Counted from the stretch's first letter, positions 34,774-43,298 are shown. The stretch: DNA of 64,000 nucleotides from Streptomyces griseochromogenes (GCF_001542625.1 NZ_CP016279.1:9858001-9922000), one strand, 5' to 3'. The notes: generated by a model from the sequence alone, not told the origin. A program made the numbers and translations.

Positions 34774-35277
34774 ATGGAACCTCGTTCCTCGGGGCTGCAA
34801 CGGCTCGTACACGAGGTGGCCAAGTTCGGCGCCGTCGGCGGCGCCGGCGTCCTTGTCAATCTCGGTGTGTTCAACCTGGTCCGGCACATCTCCGATCTGC
34901 CGGTCGTGCGCGCCAGCATCATCGCGACCGTTGTCGCGATCGCCTTCAACTACGTCGGCTTCCGCTACTGGACGTACCGGGACCGCGACAAGGGCAGCCG
35001 CACCAAGGAACTCACGCTGTTCCTGTTCTTCAGCGCGATCGGCCTGGTGATCGAGAACGGCGTGCTCTACCTGGCGACGTACGGCTTCGGCTGGGACAGC
35101 CCGCTGCAGAGCAACGTCTCCAAGTTCCTCGGCATCGGCATCGCCACCCTCTTCCGGTTCTGGTCGTACCGCACCTGGGTCTTCAAGGCGATGCCGGCCC
35201 GCGAGGCGGTCGCGAGCGCGGAATCGATCCTGGAGGAGGAGTCGAAGAACCCCTCGTCCACACAGCGCGTCCCCTAG
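34774..35277 (+). CDS. GtrA family membrane protein
   Basis: A 167-residue protein with four TM helices of the GtrA/DPMS-like family (FGAVGGAGVLVNLGVFNLV, IIATVVAIAFNYVGFRYWTYRD, ELTLFLFFSAIGLVIENGVLYLA, KFLGIGIATLFRFWSYRTWVF). Members are thought to flip or shield polyprenyl-phosphate sugars for cell-surface glycosylation. The C-terminal tail of about 25 residues is Glu/Ser-rich. ATG 34774 follows GGGAG at about 10 nt; ATG 34732 is an in-frame alternative. Divergent from purK. Its role here may be to supply lipid-linked sugars to the envelope enzymes in the window. Confidence 0.83.
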   Translation: MEPRSSGLQRLVHEVAKFGAVGGAGVLVNLGVFNLVRHISDLPVVRASIIATVVAIAFNYVGFRYWTYRDRDKGSRTKELTLFLFFSAIGLVIENGVLYLATYGFGWDSPLQSNVSKFLGIGIATLFRFWSYRTWVFKAMPAREAVASAESILEEESKNPSSTQRVP

Positions 35278-35291
35278 GAGCCCGCTGCCCG

Positions 35292-36563
35292 CTAGCGGAC
35301 CATCGGCCGGTCCTCGTCCGGCTTGCGGGCCGGGGGCGTGCGGGACAGGAACAGGCCGAACACCGGCGGCTGGGACTGGAGCAGCTCCAGACGGCCGCCG
35401 TCGGCCTCCGCGAGGTCCCGGGCGACGGCCAGGCCGATGCCCGTGGAGTTGCGCCCGCTGATGGTCCGCTCGAAGATCCGCGCACCCAGGTCGGCCGGGA
35501 CTCCGGGACCCTCGTCGGTGACCTCGACCACGGCCTGGTTGCCGGTGACGCGGGTGCGCAGGGCGACCGTGCCGCCGCCGTGCATCAGCGAGTTCTCGAT
35601 CAGCGCGGCCAGCACCTGCGCGACGGCGCCCGGGGTGCCGACGGCCTGCAGATGCCGTTTGCCCGAGCTGACGATGGCCCGGCCGGCGCTGCGGTAGGCG
35701 GGCCGCCACTCGGCGAGCTGCTGCTGGATGACCTCGTCCAGGTCGAAGGCGACGGCGGAGCCGGTGCGCGGGTCGCGCGAGTTGGTCAGCAGCCGCTCCA
35801 CCACGTCCGTGAGCCGCTCGACCTGGGTGAGAGCGACGTTCGCCTCGTCCTTCACCGTGTCCGGATCGTCGGTGAGGGTGATCTCCTCAAGACGCATCGA
35901 CAGAGCGGTCAGCGGGGTGCGCAGCTGGTGCGAGGCATCGGCCGCGAGGCGCCGCTCCGCCGTCAGCATCCGGCCGATGCGCTCGGCCGAGGAGTCCAGC
36001 ACATCGGCGACCCGGTCCAGCTCCGGGACGCCGTACCGCTTGTGCCGCGGGCGGGGGTCGCCCGAGCCGAGGCGTTCGGCGGTCTCGGCGAGGTCGGTGA
36101 GCGGGGAGGCGAGTCGGTTGGCCTGGCGCACGGCGAGCAGCACGGCGGCGACCACCGCGAGCAGCGCCACGAGCCCGATGATCAGCAGGGTGCGGCCGAC
36201 CTCGCGGGTCACCGCGGAGCGGGGCTCCTCGACGGTGACCGTCTCCCCCTCCTCGCCCATCTGCGTGGAGCGGATGACGTCACCCTCGGGCTTGGTGCCG
36301 ATCGCGATCGGCGCCCGGCCCGGAACCCGGATCTCGGCGTACTGGTCCTTGCTGACCGGGTTGCGCAGGACCTCGGCGTTGACGTTCTCGGCCGCGAGGA
36401 TCCGGCTGTCCACGATGCTGGCCAGCCGCACCGCCTCGGACTCCACGCGCTCCTGGGCACTGTTGCTGATCGTCCGCGTCTCGACGATGACGAGGGACAC
36501 GCCGAAGACCGCGATCACCACGAGGACGACGGCGAGGGTGGACTGGATGAGACGACGACGCAC
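35292..36563 (-). CDS. Sensor histidine kinase
   Basis: A 423-residue membrane kinase. TM1 is at about residues 8-30, an extracytoplasmic sensor of about 100 residues follows, then TM2 at about 128-150 (LLIIGLVALLAVVAAVLLAV). After a HAMP linker comes the HisKA motif DASHQLRTPLTALSMRLEEI, with the phosphorylated His, then the N box ENSLMHGG, G1 DEGPGVP and G2 GIGLAVARDLAEADGG. It belongs to the EnvZ/PhoR-like class. The partner is the response regulator upstream at 36728-37405, separated by 164 bp that hold a dispersed repeat rather than the usual overlap. The GTG start begins RRRLIQSTLAV. Confidence 0.9.
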   Translation of the reverse strand: MRRRLIQSTLAVVLVVIAVFGVSLVIVETRTISNSAQERVESEAVRLASIVDSRILAAENVNAEVLRNPVSKDQYAEIRVPGRAPIAIGTKPEGDVIRSTQMGEEGETVTVEEPRSAVTREVGRTLLIIGLVALLAVVAAVLLAVRQANRLASPLTDLAETAERLGSGDPRPRHKRYGVPELDRVADVLDSSAERIGRMLTAERRLAADASHQLRTPLTALSMRLEEITLTDDPDTVKDEANVALTQVERLTDVVERLLTNSRDPRTGSAVAFDLDEVIQQQLAEWRPAYRSAGRAIVSSGKRHLQAVGTPGAVAQVLAALIENSLMHGGGTVALRTRVTGNQAVVEVTDEGPGVPADLGARIFERTISGRNSTGIGLAVARDLAEADGGRLELLQSQPPVFGLFLSRTPPARKPDEDRPMVR

Positions 36564-36727
36564 GGGGCCCTCCGGAGTGGCTTACGACGACCAGTGTGCC
36601 TTGCGACTCCGGCCCGGGGCAGCCAGCCCAGGGGCGCGGGACCCGGTCGACACGCGGCTCCGCCGCGCGGGCGCGACCAGCCACGACGGACCGGCGGCCG
36701 CACACCCCGCATCAGCCCCTGCGGCGC
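36564..36727. repeat. Dispersed repeat element splitting a two-component pair
   Basis: The 164-bp gap between response regulator and kinase contains the pieces CCCAGGGGCGCGGGAC, GCGGCTCCGCCGCGCGGG and CGACCAGCCACGACGGAC, which match the element family seen at 11599, 15212 and 23725. It includes a stem CGGCTC-CGCC... of moderate length. Its presence suggests insertion between two genes that usually abut. Confidence 0.5.
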
Positions 36728-37405
36728 TCAGCTCTTTTCGAACCGGAAGCCCACGCCACGCACGGTCGCGATGTACCGGGGGTTGGCCGCATCATCACCG
36801 AGCTTCTTGCGCAGCCAGGAGATGTGCATGTCGAGCGTCTTGGTCGACGACCACCACGTCGTGTCCCAGACCTCACGCATCAACTGGTCCCGGGTGACCA
36901 CGCGGCCGGCGTCTCGCACCAGCACCCGCAGCAGGTCGAACTCCTTCGCGGTGAGCTGGAGTTCCTCGTCGCCCATCCACGCCCGGTGCGACTCGACGTC
37001 GATCCGCACACCGTGCGTGGCCGGCGGCTGCTGCGGCTCGGCCGCGCCGCGCCGCAGCAGGGCCCGCACCCGGGCGAGCAGTTCGGCGAGCCGGAAGGGC
37101 TTGGTGACGTAGTCGTCGGCGCCCGCGTCCAGGCCGACGACGGTGTCCACCTCGTCGGCCCGCGCGGTCAGGATGAGGATCGGCACGGTCTGGCCGTCGG
37201 CGCGCAGTCGGCGGGCGACCTCCAGGCCGTCCATGCCGGGCAGGCCCAGGTCCAGCACGACCAGATCGACGCCGCCCTGCATTCCGGCGTCGAGCGCGGT
37301 GGGTCCGTCCTCGCGCACCTCGACCTCGTAACCTTCCCGGCGCAGGGCGCGGGCCAGCGGCTCCGAGATGGACGCGTCGTCCTCGGCGAGCAGTACACGG
37401 GTCAT
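36728..37405 (-). CDS. OmpR-family response regulator
   Basis: A 225-residue regulator. The receiver domain has the acidic pocket (LLAEDDASI), the phospho-acceptor Asp in VVLDLGLPGMDG, the Thr of LTARAD and the Lys of TKPFRLAELLARV. The C-terminal winged helix is QLTAKEFDLLRVLVRDAGRVVTRDQLMREVWDTTW...LRKKLGDDAANPRYIATVRGVGFRFE. ATG 37405 begins the conserved TRVLLAEDD; the longer frame upstream is not coding. It pairs with the kinase downstream. The target genes are unknown; the adjacent peptide transporter and purK region are candidates by position only. Confidence 0.92.
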   Translation of the reverse strand: MTRVLLAEDDASISEPLARALRREGYEVEVREDGPTALDAGMQGGVDLVVLDLGLPGMDGLEVARRLRADGQTVPILILTARADEVDTVVGLDAGADDYVTKPFRLAELLARVRALLRRGAAEPQQPPATHGVRIDVESHRAWMGDEELQLTAKEFDLLRVLVRDAGRVVTRDQLMREVWDTTWWSSTKTLDMHISWLRKKLGDDAANPRYIATVRGVGFRFEKS

Positions 37406-37895
37406 GCAGTGATGGTAGACCGCCCGCGCGTAGTGCTGGGGTGTGATCGGTTCCCGGCTTCTTACCTTGCCGGGCCAGTGGTACGAACCATTGCCCCAGA
37501 GGTGCGATCGTAGAGGGGACCTTGGAAACCCCTCCCATGGTTCCCGCGACACCTGTGATCCGTGTCTCAAGTCCTTCCATATCCGGCACTGTCCTGCCGT
37601 ATGGTGACCTGAACGCCTGTAGCACACCGGGGACCTTTGGCGAGCATGATTGCTGAAGGTCTCTTTTGTGTGCGGGCTGGCGAACACCAGCCTTTGAAAG
37701 GAATGACCTCTGGCCGGGCCCTGGACGCAGTGACGCGTGCGAGGCGTGGATCCCGGTGGTCGCCGTCCGCCGCGCCGTGATCCGGAGCGGACTCCCCCTG
37801 GGCGTGGGGGTGGACGACCGACCCTGCCGGTGCCGGCCGCACCCCCACCGGGCGCGCAGCGCTCCAACGCGCGTCCCGACCAGCAAGGAACGACC
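37406..37895. other. Long intergenic region upstream of response regulator and POT transporter
   Basis: This 490-bp gap has no gene I can support. Visible structures are an inverted GAACCAT/ATGGTTC pair (37485-37491, 37537-37543), a GCTGG-N6-CCAGC hairpin near 37675-37691 and a CCTTT-GAAAGG hairpin directly after it. A 44-codon ORF beginning MIAEGLFCVRAGEHQ can be read from about 37647, but its codon bias is poor. The region probably carries the promoters of both genes and a structured 5' UTR. Confidence 0.4.
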
Positions 37896-39398
37896 ATGGC
37901 GTCCAGCCTGACGAAGGACTCGGTCCGCCCGGGCACCCCCGGGTCCGAGAAGACCTTCTTCGGCCACCCCCGCGGCCTGGCCACTCTCTTCATGACCGAG
38001 ATGTGGGAGCGCTTCAGCTTCTACGGCATGAGGGCTCTGCTCGTCCTGTACTTGGTCGCCCCGGCGGCCAAGGGCGGGCTCGGATTCGCGGCCGCCACCG
38101 GTGCGGCCATCTATTCGGTCTACAACGCCACGGTGTACCTGCTGGCCATGCCGGGCGGCTGGATCGGCGACCGGCTGTGGGGTCCGCGCAAGACCGTGGC
38201 GGTCGCGGGCACGATCATCATGATCGGCCACTTCCTGCTCGCCGTGCCGGTCCAGGCGTGCTTCTTCGTCGGCCTCGTCTTCATCGCCGTCGGTTCGGGT
38301 CTGCTGAAGGCCAACATCTCCACGATGGTCGGCCACCTCTACCCGGACCGCAACGACGCCCGCCGCGACGGCGCCTTCACGGTCTTCTACATGGGCATCA
38401 ACCTGGGCGCGTTCGTCGCTCCGCTGCTCATCGGCTGGGTCGCCGACGTCACCAACTGGCACTTCGGCTTCGCGCTCGCCGGTGTGGGCATGGCGCTGGG
38501 CCTGGGTCAGTACCTGCTCGGCACCCGCCACCTGAGCCCGATCAGCAGCCAGGTGCCGCAGCCGGTGGACGCCGCCGAGCGCGCCGCGCTGCTGAAGAAG
38601 GCGGGTCTGTGGGCCGCCGCCGCCGCGGTCTTCTACGGCGTCGTGGTCGCCACCGGCTCGTTCACGATCGACTGGGTCCTGTGGCCGCTGTCCCTGATGG
38701 GTCTGGCGCTGCCCGCCTTCTACTTCACCCGCATGCGCCGGGACAAGGAGCTGACGGCGGACGACAAGTCCAAGATCACCGGCTACGTGTGGTTCTTCGT
38801 CGTCGCCGCGGTCTTCTGGATGATCTACGACCAGTCCGGCTCGACCCTGAACCTGTTCGCGAACGACCACACGGCGAACAAGCTGTGGGGCTTCCACTTC
38901 CCGGCCAGCTGGTTCCAGTCGCTGAACCCGCTCTTCGTCATGGCGCTCGCCCCGGTTATCGCGACGCTGTGGATCAAGCTGGGTCACCGCAACCCGAGCA
39001 CGACGGTGAAGTTCGCCCTCGGCCTCGTCGGCATCGGTGTCTCCTTCGGCGTGATGATGCTGGCCATGGGCGCCGCCTCCGGCGACGCCAAGGTCACCCC
39101 GCTGTGGCTGTGCGCCGTCTACCTGATCCAGACCGTGGCCGAGCTGTGCCTGTCCCCGGTCGGCCTGTCGGTCACCACCAAGCTGGCGCCGCAGAAGTAC
39201 GCGAGCCAGATGATGGGCCTGTGGTTCCTCGCGGTCACCGCCGGTGACTGCCTGGCGGCCCTGACCCAGCTCGTCGTCGGGGACTCGTTCCTGTCGACGA
39301 CGTCCTTCGCGATCCAGGGCGTGATCGCCGCCCTCGGCGGCCTGGGCTTCCTCGCCTACCGCAAGAAGGTCATCAAGCTCATGGGCGACGTGCACTGA
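37896..39398 (+). CDS. POT-family proton-dependent peptide transporter
   Basis: A 500-residue MFS protein with about 12-14 TM helices of the proton-coupled oligopeptide transporter family. The family signature is clear: GLATLFMTEMWERFSFYGMRALLVLYL (with the E-x-x-E-R/F motif of helix 1), GGWIGDRLWGPRKTV, KANISTMVGHLYPDRNDARRDGAFTVFYMGINLGAFVAPL and AELCLSPVGLSVTTKLAPQ. It imports di- and tripeptides. ATG 37896 is preceded by AAGGAA. It follows a long leader region and ends in a very strong terminator. Confidence 0.93.
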   Translation: MASSLTKDSVRPGTPGSEKTFFGHPRGLATLFMTEMWERFSFYGMRALLVLYLVAPAAKGGLGFAAATGAAIYSVYNATVYLLAMPGGWIGDRLWGPRKTVAVAGTIIMIGHFLLAVPVQACFFVGLVFIAVGSGLLKANISTMVGHLYPDRNDARRDGAFTVFYMGINLGAFVAPLLIGWVADVTNWHFGFALAGVGMALGLGQYLLGTRHLSPISSQVPQPVDAAERAALLKKAGLWAAAAAVFYGVVVATGSFTIDWVLWPLSLMGLALPAFYFTRMRRDKELTADDKSKITGYVWFFVVAAVFWMIYDQSGSTLNLFANDHTANKLWGFHFPASWFQSLNPLFVMALAPVIATLWIKLGHRNPSTTVKFALGLVGIGVSFGVMMLAMGAASGDAKVTPLWLCAVYLIQTVAELCLSPVGLSVTTKLAPQKYASQMMGLWFLAVTAGDCLAALTQLVVGDSFLSTTSFAIQGVIAALGGLGFLAYRKKVIKLMGDVH

Positions 39399-39405
39399 TC
39401 ACAGT

Positions 39406-39478
39406 GCGCTGACACAGCCGGCAAACACGAAGGCTGCCCGGGAAGTGTTCCCGGGCAGCCTTCGTGTTGTGTCAGCGC
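39406..39478. terminator. 21-bp stem terminator with nested outer stem
   Basis: AACACGAAGGCTGCCCGGGAA (39424-39444) pairs perfectly with its complement at 39448-39468 around a 3-nt loop. An outer stem GCGCTGACAC / GTGTCAGCGC (39406-39415, 39469-39478) encloses it. It separates the convergent transporter gene and the small secreted peptide gene and is the strongest terminator in the window. Confidence 0.9.
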
Positions 39479-39479
39479 G

Positions 39480-39665
39480 TCAGCCGCACTTCACGCCCCA
39501 CAGCGAGGCGACGGCGCAGCCGAGCGCGTAACCACCCTCACCGCTCTGCCACTTGCCCGGCGAGTGCTCGCCGAACCCGGCCGCGCTGGCCGAGCCCGCG
39601 CTGCCGAGGGCGATGGCGCCCGCCAGAGTCAGAGCTGCGAGGGCCCCCGTGAACTTCTTACGCAT
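39480..39665 (-). CDS. Small secreted peptide with two cysteines
   Basis: A 61-residue precursor. A Sec signal peptide, MRKKFTGALAALTLAGAIALGSAGSASA, is cleaved after A28 in the AxA site, leaving about 33 residues. The mature part is Gly-rich (AGFGEHSPGKWQSGEGGYALGCAVASLWGVKCG) with cysteines at 50 and 60 that can form one disulfide. I do not recognise a family; nearby sequence holds no transporter, modification enzyme or receptor. The start ATG 39665 is followed by conserved-looking lysines. It could be a bacteriocin-like, signalling or cell-surface peptide. Confidence 0.7.
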   Translation of the reverse strand: MRKKFTGALAALTLAGAIALGSAGSASAAGFGEHSPGKWQSGEGGYALGCAVASLWGVKCG

Positions 39666-39859
39666 GGTTCTCCCTGAACGAGCCGGACTGCCCGCTGACG
39701 CACCTCTGGTCAGGAGGTACCGAAAGGACAGCCGGGATTTCCGTGTCTGGAAGCAGCCGCGGAATGGCTGGTTCCGGGATGGGAATTTAGTCTCACGGGT
39801 GATCTTCGCGCCAGTCCCAGACGATGTTCTGAGGAACATTTGAGGTCGGTTTCCCGAGG

Positions 39860-41164
39860 TCAGCGCGTCCGCCGTCGGGGCATGAACGTGAACACCGCCC
39901 CGCCCAGCAGGATCGCCGTGCCCGCGACCAGGCCGAGGGCCTTGAGGGCACCGTGGTTGCTGGAACCGGTCTCGGCGAGGCCGCCCGCGCCGCTGCTGCC
40001 GCCCGAGGAACCCGAGGCCCCCGAGGACGAGGAGCCCCCGGAGGTCGACGTGCCGCCCGAGGCCCCGCCCGGCTGCTGGGTGGTGTCCAGGGTCAGCGAG
40101 ACCTCCGACTTGGTCGGCGTGCAGACCGTCGTCGTGCCCAGGGCCTTGATGGTCAGCACCCCGGGCGACAGGGTCGAGGTGCCGTTCGCGCCCGGCTTGT
40201 AGGTGCCGGTGAGGTCCGGGATCTCGATCGGTTGGCCGGACTTGATGGGGTTCGCGTTCGTCGGCCCCTCCACATGTACGGTGCCCTTGTCCGCGCCGCC
40301 CAGCGCCACCTCCATCGACGGCTTCACGGAGTCCTTGGGGATGTCGGCGGGGCTGTTCATCACCGACTTCTTGAACTGCACGGTGAGGTCGTAACCGCCG
40401 CCGTTCTTCTTGGCGTTGATCTGCACCGGCGAGGTCGCGTTCTTGTCGCCGATCGGCGTCTTGCAGGCGTAGGGCACCTGGACCTCCTTGCCGGGGAAGT
40501 CGGTCTGACCGGTGCCGCCGGTCGACGTCGCCGTGGCCGTGGGACTGTGCGTCGGCGACCGGGTCGGAGTCGTCGACGGGGTCGGCGTCCCGCTCGGCGT
40601 GCCCCCGCCGCCCGGCGTCACCTGGATCGAGGCCGCCTTCTGCACGGTCTCCTTCGGCGTGCACTTGGTGTCCGTCGACATCGCGTTGACGGTGTACGCG
40701 TCCGGCGTCAGCGTCACCTCGCCGGCCGTCGTCAGCTTCAGGCTGCCCTTCATGTCGGACAGCACCATGTCGCCGCCCTTGGGGATCGCCGGGTTCTGCC
40801 GCGGTCCCTGCATGGCGACGTCGGCGGTCTGCGCGCCGGCCGCCTTGAGCACCCCGGACGGCTGCACCGAGTTGGCGGGCAGATCGATGATGTTCGGGTT
40901 CTTCGAGGCGGCCTGTACGAACTTCCACACGACGTCCACCGTGTCGCCCACCTTCGCCGTGGCGGGCGCGGTGATCTCGACCTTCGTGGTGCCGTCCACC
41001 GGGTCGATGCCCGCGGGCGGCACGCAGTGGGTGGCGAACGACACCTGGGCCGCCTGCGCGGGCGTGGCGGCCACGCCCAGCAGCACACCCGCCGAGCAGA
41101 GCACCAGTGCGGCGCCCGTGGCGCCCGTCCTGCGGGCCGGTGTGCCTCTCCTTCGCATGCTCAC
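39860..41164 (-). CDS. Sortase-anchored surface protein (LAETG) with two copies of a repeated domain
   Basis: A 434-residue exported protein. A signal peptide (ALVLCSAGVLLGVAATPAQA) is followed by two related domains of about 120 residues, a Thr/Pro/Ser linker (TPSGTPTPSTTPTRSPTHSPTATATS) between them, then a Gly/Ser-rich stalk and a sorting signal. The signal has LAETG at about 396-400, a hydrophobic helix and the charged end PRRRTR. LAxTG is the class E sortase motif. The second domain starts YACKTPIGDKNATSP and closely matches the LPQTG protein at 43286-43990. GTG 41164 overlaps the upstream stop (GTGA) and has GGGA nearby; ATG 41158 is the alternative. Confidence 0.82.
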   Translation of the reverse strand: MSMRRRGTPARRTGATGAALVLCSAGVLLGVAATPAQAAQVSFATHCVPPAGIDPVDGTTKVEITAPATAKVGDTVDVVWKFVQAASKNPNIIDLPANSVQPSGVLKAAGAQTADVAMQGPRQNPAIPKGGDMVLSDMKGSLKLTTAGEVTLTPDAYTVNAMSTDTKCTPKETVQKAASIQVTPGGGGTPSGTPTPSTTPTRSPTHSPTATATSTGGTGQTDFPGKEVQVPYACKTPIGDKNATSPVQINAKKNGGGYDLTVQFKKSVMNSPADIPKDSVKPSMEVALGGADKGTVHVEGPTNANPIKSGQPIEIPDLTGTYKPGANGTSTLSPGVLTIKALGTTTVCTPTKSEVSLTLDTTQQPGGASGGTSTSGGSSSSGASGSSGGSSGAGGLAETGSSNHGALKALGLVAGTAILLGGAVFTFMPRRRTR

Positions 41165-42243
41165 GTTGGTCCCTTCGTGGTCGGAGTCGTAGGACTCGTC
41201 GGGCTGTCGTCGTGCGGTGCGGAGAGCCGGCCGGCCGGGTCGCCCGGAGCGGAGTCCGGGGTGAACCACGGCAGGGTCGGAGTCGGTTCGGGCCGTGGCC
41301 CGGGGGTGCGGGAGCGGAGCGGGAGCAGTGCCGGCCGGGCGAGCCGGCGGTGGCGGACACCGCCCGGCCGGCGCGGCCGTACCCGGTCCACGACGGCCAT
41401 TCCGGCGCGGAAGACGGCGGCCGGCACGACCAGGCAGAGCAGGATCCAGAACAGCGTGACGCCCCAGGGGCGGCCGACGCCCCACGGCTGCTCGGCGAGG
41501 ACCCTGCCGTCGTACTGGAGGGACACGGTGTAGTCGCCGTGCGCCGCGGCCGACAGCTCGACGGGCAGCTTGATCTGTGCCCTCCTGCCGGGCGCGAGGG
41601 TGCCGCGCCACTGCTGCTCGTCCCACTGGGGGGCGAAGACGCCGTGCGCGGTGCCGACCCGGAAGACCGGGTCCTTGATCGCGGCGGAGCCGCTGTTGCC
41701 GACGGTGAAGACCAGGGTGCGGCTCGGCGGCGCCCCGAACCAGGTCAGCAGGGAACCGGAACCGGTCAGCCGGGTGTCGGACAGGATCGACAGACGGCCG
41801 CCCGAGGTCTCGGCGGGCAACGGGGCGACGGGGTGCCCGGCGACCTGGAAGACCGCGTCCGCCTCGGCCATCGGGCCGGTCACCGTGGCCACGTGCACCA
41901 CGCAGGGGCACGGCACGGGCGGTTCGGCGACCGGCAGCTTCTTGGTGAAGGAGCCGTCGGAGCCGGTGGTCACGGCCCGTCCGTCGCCGTTGGCGCAGGA
42001 GTTGGTGCCGCCGATCACGCCCCGGGAGGGGGTGGACCGCCCGCAGATCAGCATCATCAGCAGGGTGTGCGACCGCCAGCCGCCGCCGCTGACGGTGATC
42101 GAGCCGCCCGTGCCCGCCTGGGACGCGGACAGCTTCACGGCGGGCCCGTCCGCCCTGGCCACGGGGGCGGCGAGCGGCAGCAGGAGCAGCGCGAGCACCG
42201 CCGCCAGCACGGGCAGCCGGAGGATCCGTACGCGGCCGCTCAC
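41161..42243 (-). CDS. Exported single-TM protein of the surface operon
   Basis: A 360-residue protein with a signal peptide (LPVLAAVLALLLLPLAAPVARA), a beta-sandwich-like extracellular region (KLSASQAGTGGSITVSGGGWRSHT..., CANGDGRAVTTGSDGSFTKKLPV) holding a CPC pair, and one TM helix near residue 285 (WGVTLFWILLCLVVPAAVFRAGM). A Pro/Arg-rich cytoplasmic tail follows (RPRRPGGVRHRRLARP...). No enzyme motif is visible. GTG 42243 overlaps the upstream stop by 4 bp. It probably presents or assists the two sortase-anchored partners, a role inferred only from the operon. Confidence 0.75.
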   Translation of the reverse strand: MSGRVRILRLPVLAAVLALLLLPLAAPVARADGPAVKLSASQAGTGGSITVSGGGWRSHTLLMMLICGRSTPSRGVIGGTNSCANGDGRAVTTGSDGSFTKKLPVAEPPVPCPCVVHVATVTGPMAEADAVFQVAGHPVAPLPAETSGGRLSILSDTRLTGSGSLLTWFGAPPSRTLVFTVGNSGSAAIKDPVFRVGTAHGVFAPQWDEQQWRGTLAPGRRAQIKLPVELSAAAHGDYTVSLQYDGRVLAEQPWGVGRPWGVTLFWILLCLVVPAAVFRAGMAVVDRVRPRRPGGVRHRRLARPALLPLRSRTPGPRPEPTPTLPWFTPDSAPGDPAGRLSAPHDDSPTSPTTPTTKGPT

Positions 42244-43178
42244 TTCACCGCTCCAGCCGTCAGCCCGGCGTCGGAAAGGGGGACTTCGCCCGCGCCGGCG
42301 CGGTCCGGAGCGCCGGCCGCCGAGCCGCGGTCCGCCGTACGGCTCCCCCGCCGTCGTACGACGATCACCGCGCCCGCTCCGGCGGCCGCCACGCCCGCCC
42401 CGCCCGCCACCGCGCCCCACGGCACGAACCGCGCCCGCGCGATCGCCGTGTCGTGCGCGCCGCCCTGCGCCGTGACCGTCAGTCGTACGTCGACCGAGTC
42501 CAGCGCCGGCCGGTGCGGCCAGGGCTCGGTCAGTCTCAGGCGCGTGCTCGGCCGCAGGCGGACCGGCAGGGTGCGCGGCGCGCGGTCCAGGACCCGGCCG
42601 AAGACGCCGTCCGCGCGGACCGCGAGCCTCGGCACGAGGACGGTCGTGCCGCGGTTGACCAGCTCGTAGGTGATGCGGTCGCCGCGCACCGCCACCTGCT
42701 CGACGGTCAGCGCGGCGAGCGCCGGGCCGCCGACGCGCAGGCGCATCGGCACGGTCCTCGTCCGGCCGTCGGTGTCGCGCGCGACGATCGTGCCGGAGCG
42801 GTCGCCGGGCTCGGCCCCCGCCGGGACGCTCACCGTGAAGGGCACGTCGGCACGGGTGCGGGCGGGGACGCGTACGCCCCGCTCGGCGAAGGCGATCCGG
42901 ACGCCGGTGCCGGACAGGCGCACGACGACGGGCGCGCGCCCGGGGTTGGTGACGGACACCGTGTCCTGCAGGAGCGTTCCGGGCGGGCCCTCGGCGTAGA
43001 AGGACGGGCGCTCGCCTCCCGAGGGCGCGACGGACCAGCCTCCGGCGGCCGAGGGCGAGGGCGCCGCGCCCAGCAGGGCGATGAGGCACAGCGGCGCGAT
43101 CAGGCCCAGGGGCGCGGTCCGGGCGAGGGCCGGAGGCAGGCGACGGGCGCGGGGCAGGGCACGGGCGGCGGACGGCAT
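42240..43178 (-). CDS. Exported membrane-anchored protein, DUF916-like
   Basis: A 312-residue protein with a signal peptide (ARTAPLGLIAPLCLIALLGAAPSPSAA), two immunoglobulin-like regions (YAEGPPGTLLQDTVSVTNPGRAPVVVRLSGTGVRIAF, VPFTVSVPAGAEPGDRSGTIVARDTDGR) and one TM at about residues 262-284 (WGAVAGGAGVAAAGAGAVIVV), with an Arg-rich cytoplasmic end. The fold resembles DUF916/WxL-type cell-surface proteins that bind peptidoglycan or partners. ATG 43178 follows GGAGCC. Stop and start overlap with the next gene. Confidence 0.75.
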   Translation of the reverse strand: MPSAARALPRARRLPPALARTAPLGLIAPLCLIALLGAAPSPSAAGGWSVAPSGGERPSFYAEGPPGTLLQDTVSVTNPGRAPVVVRLSGTGVRIAFAERGVRVPARTRADVPFTVSVPAGAEPGDRSGTIVARDTDGRTRTVPMRLRVGGPALAALTVEQVAVRGDRITYELVNRGTTVLVPRLAVRADGVFGRVLDRAPRTLPVRLRPSTRLRLTEPWPHRPALDSVDVRLTVTAQGGAHDTAIARARFVPWGAVAGGAGVAAAGAGAVIVVRRRGSRTADRGSAAGAPDRAGAGEVPLSDAGLTAGAVK

Positions 43179-43204
43179 GGGCGGCTCCAGCGGTCTTGAC
43201 CTGC

Positions 43205-43298
43205 GGTTCGGCGGTGTACCGGCGGCTCGGTGGCGTACCGCGCGCCTTCGGCGCCGTACGGCCGGCTCGACGGCGCACCCGTGGCTCAGCGGCGTACC
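43205..43298. repeat. Degenerate tandem repeat (five copies, 18-21 bp)
   Basis: GTACC-type cores recur at 43216, 43235, 43256, 43275 and 43293 within the pattern CGGCTCGGTGGCGTACCG. The array fills the gap between the LPQTG gene and the DUF916-like gene and reaches into the last codons of the former. It is purely local and may form hairpins in the mRNA. Confidence 0.5.

Noticed and set aside
37647..37781. Possible 44-codon ORF in the POT leader
   Set aside because: Weak codon bias, no ribosome-binding site and no recognisable protein; kept only as a note.
36873..39395. Large minus-strand frame over the POT transporter
   Set aside because: Its translation is rich in Gly, Arg, Gln and His with no domain, and the plus strand carries a clear transporter.
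40000..41300. Long plus-strand frames across the LAETG gene
   Set aside because: Arg/Gly-rich shadow frames; the minus strand has signal peptide, repeated domain and sorting signal.
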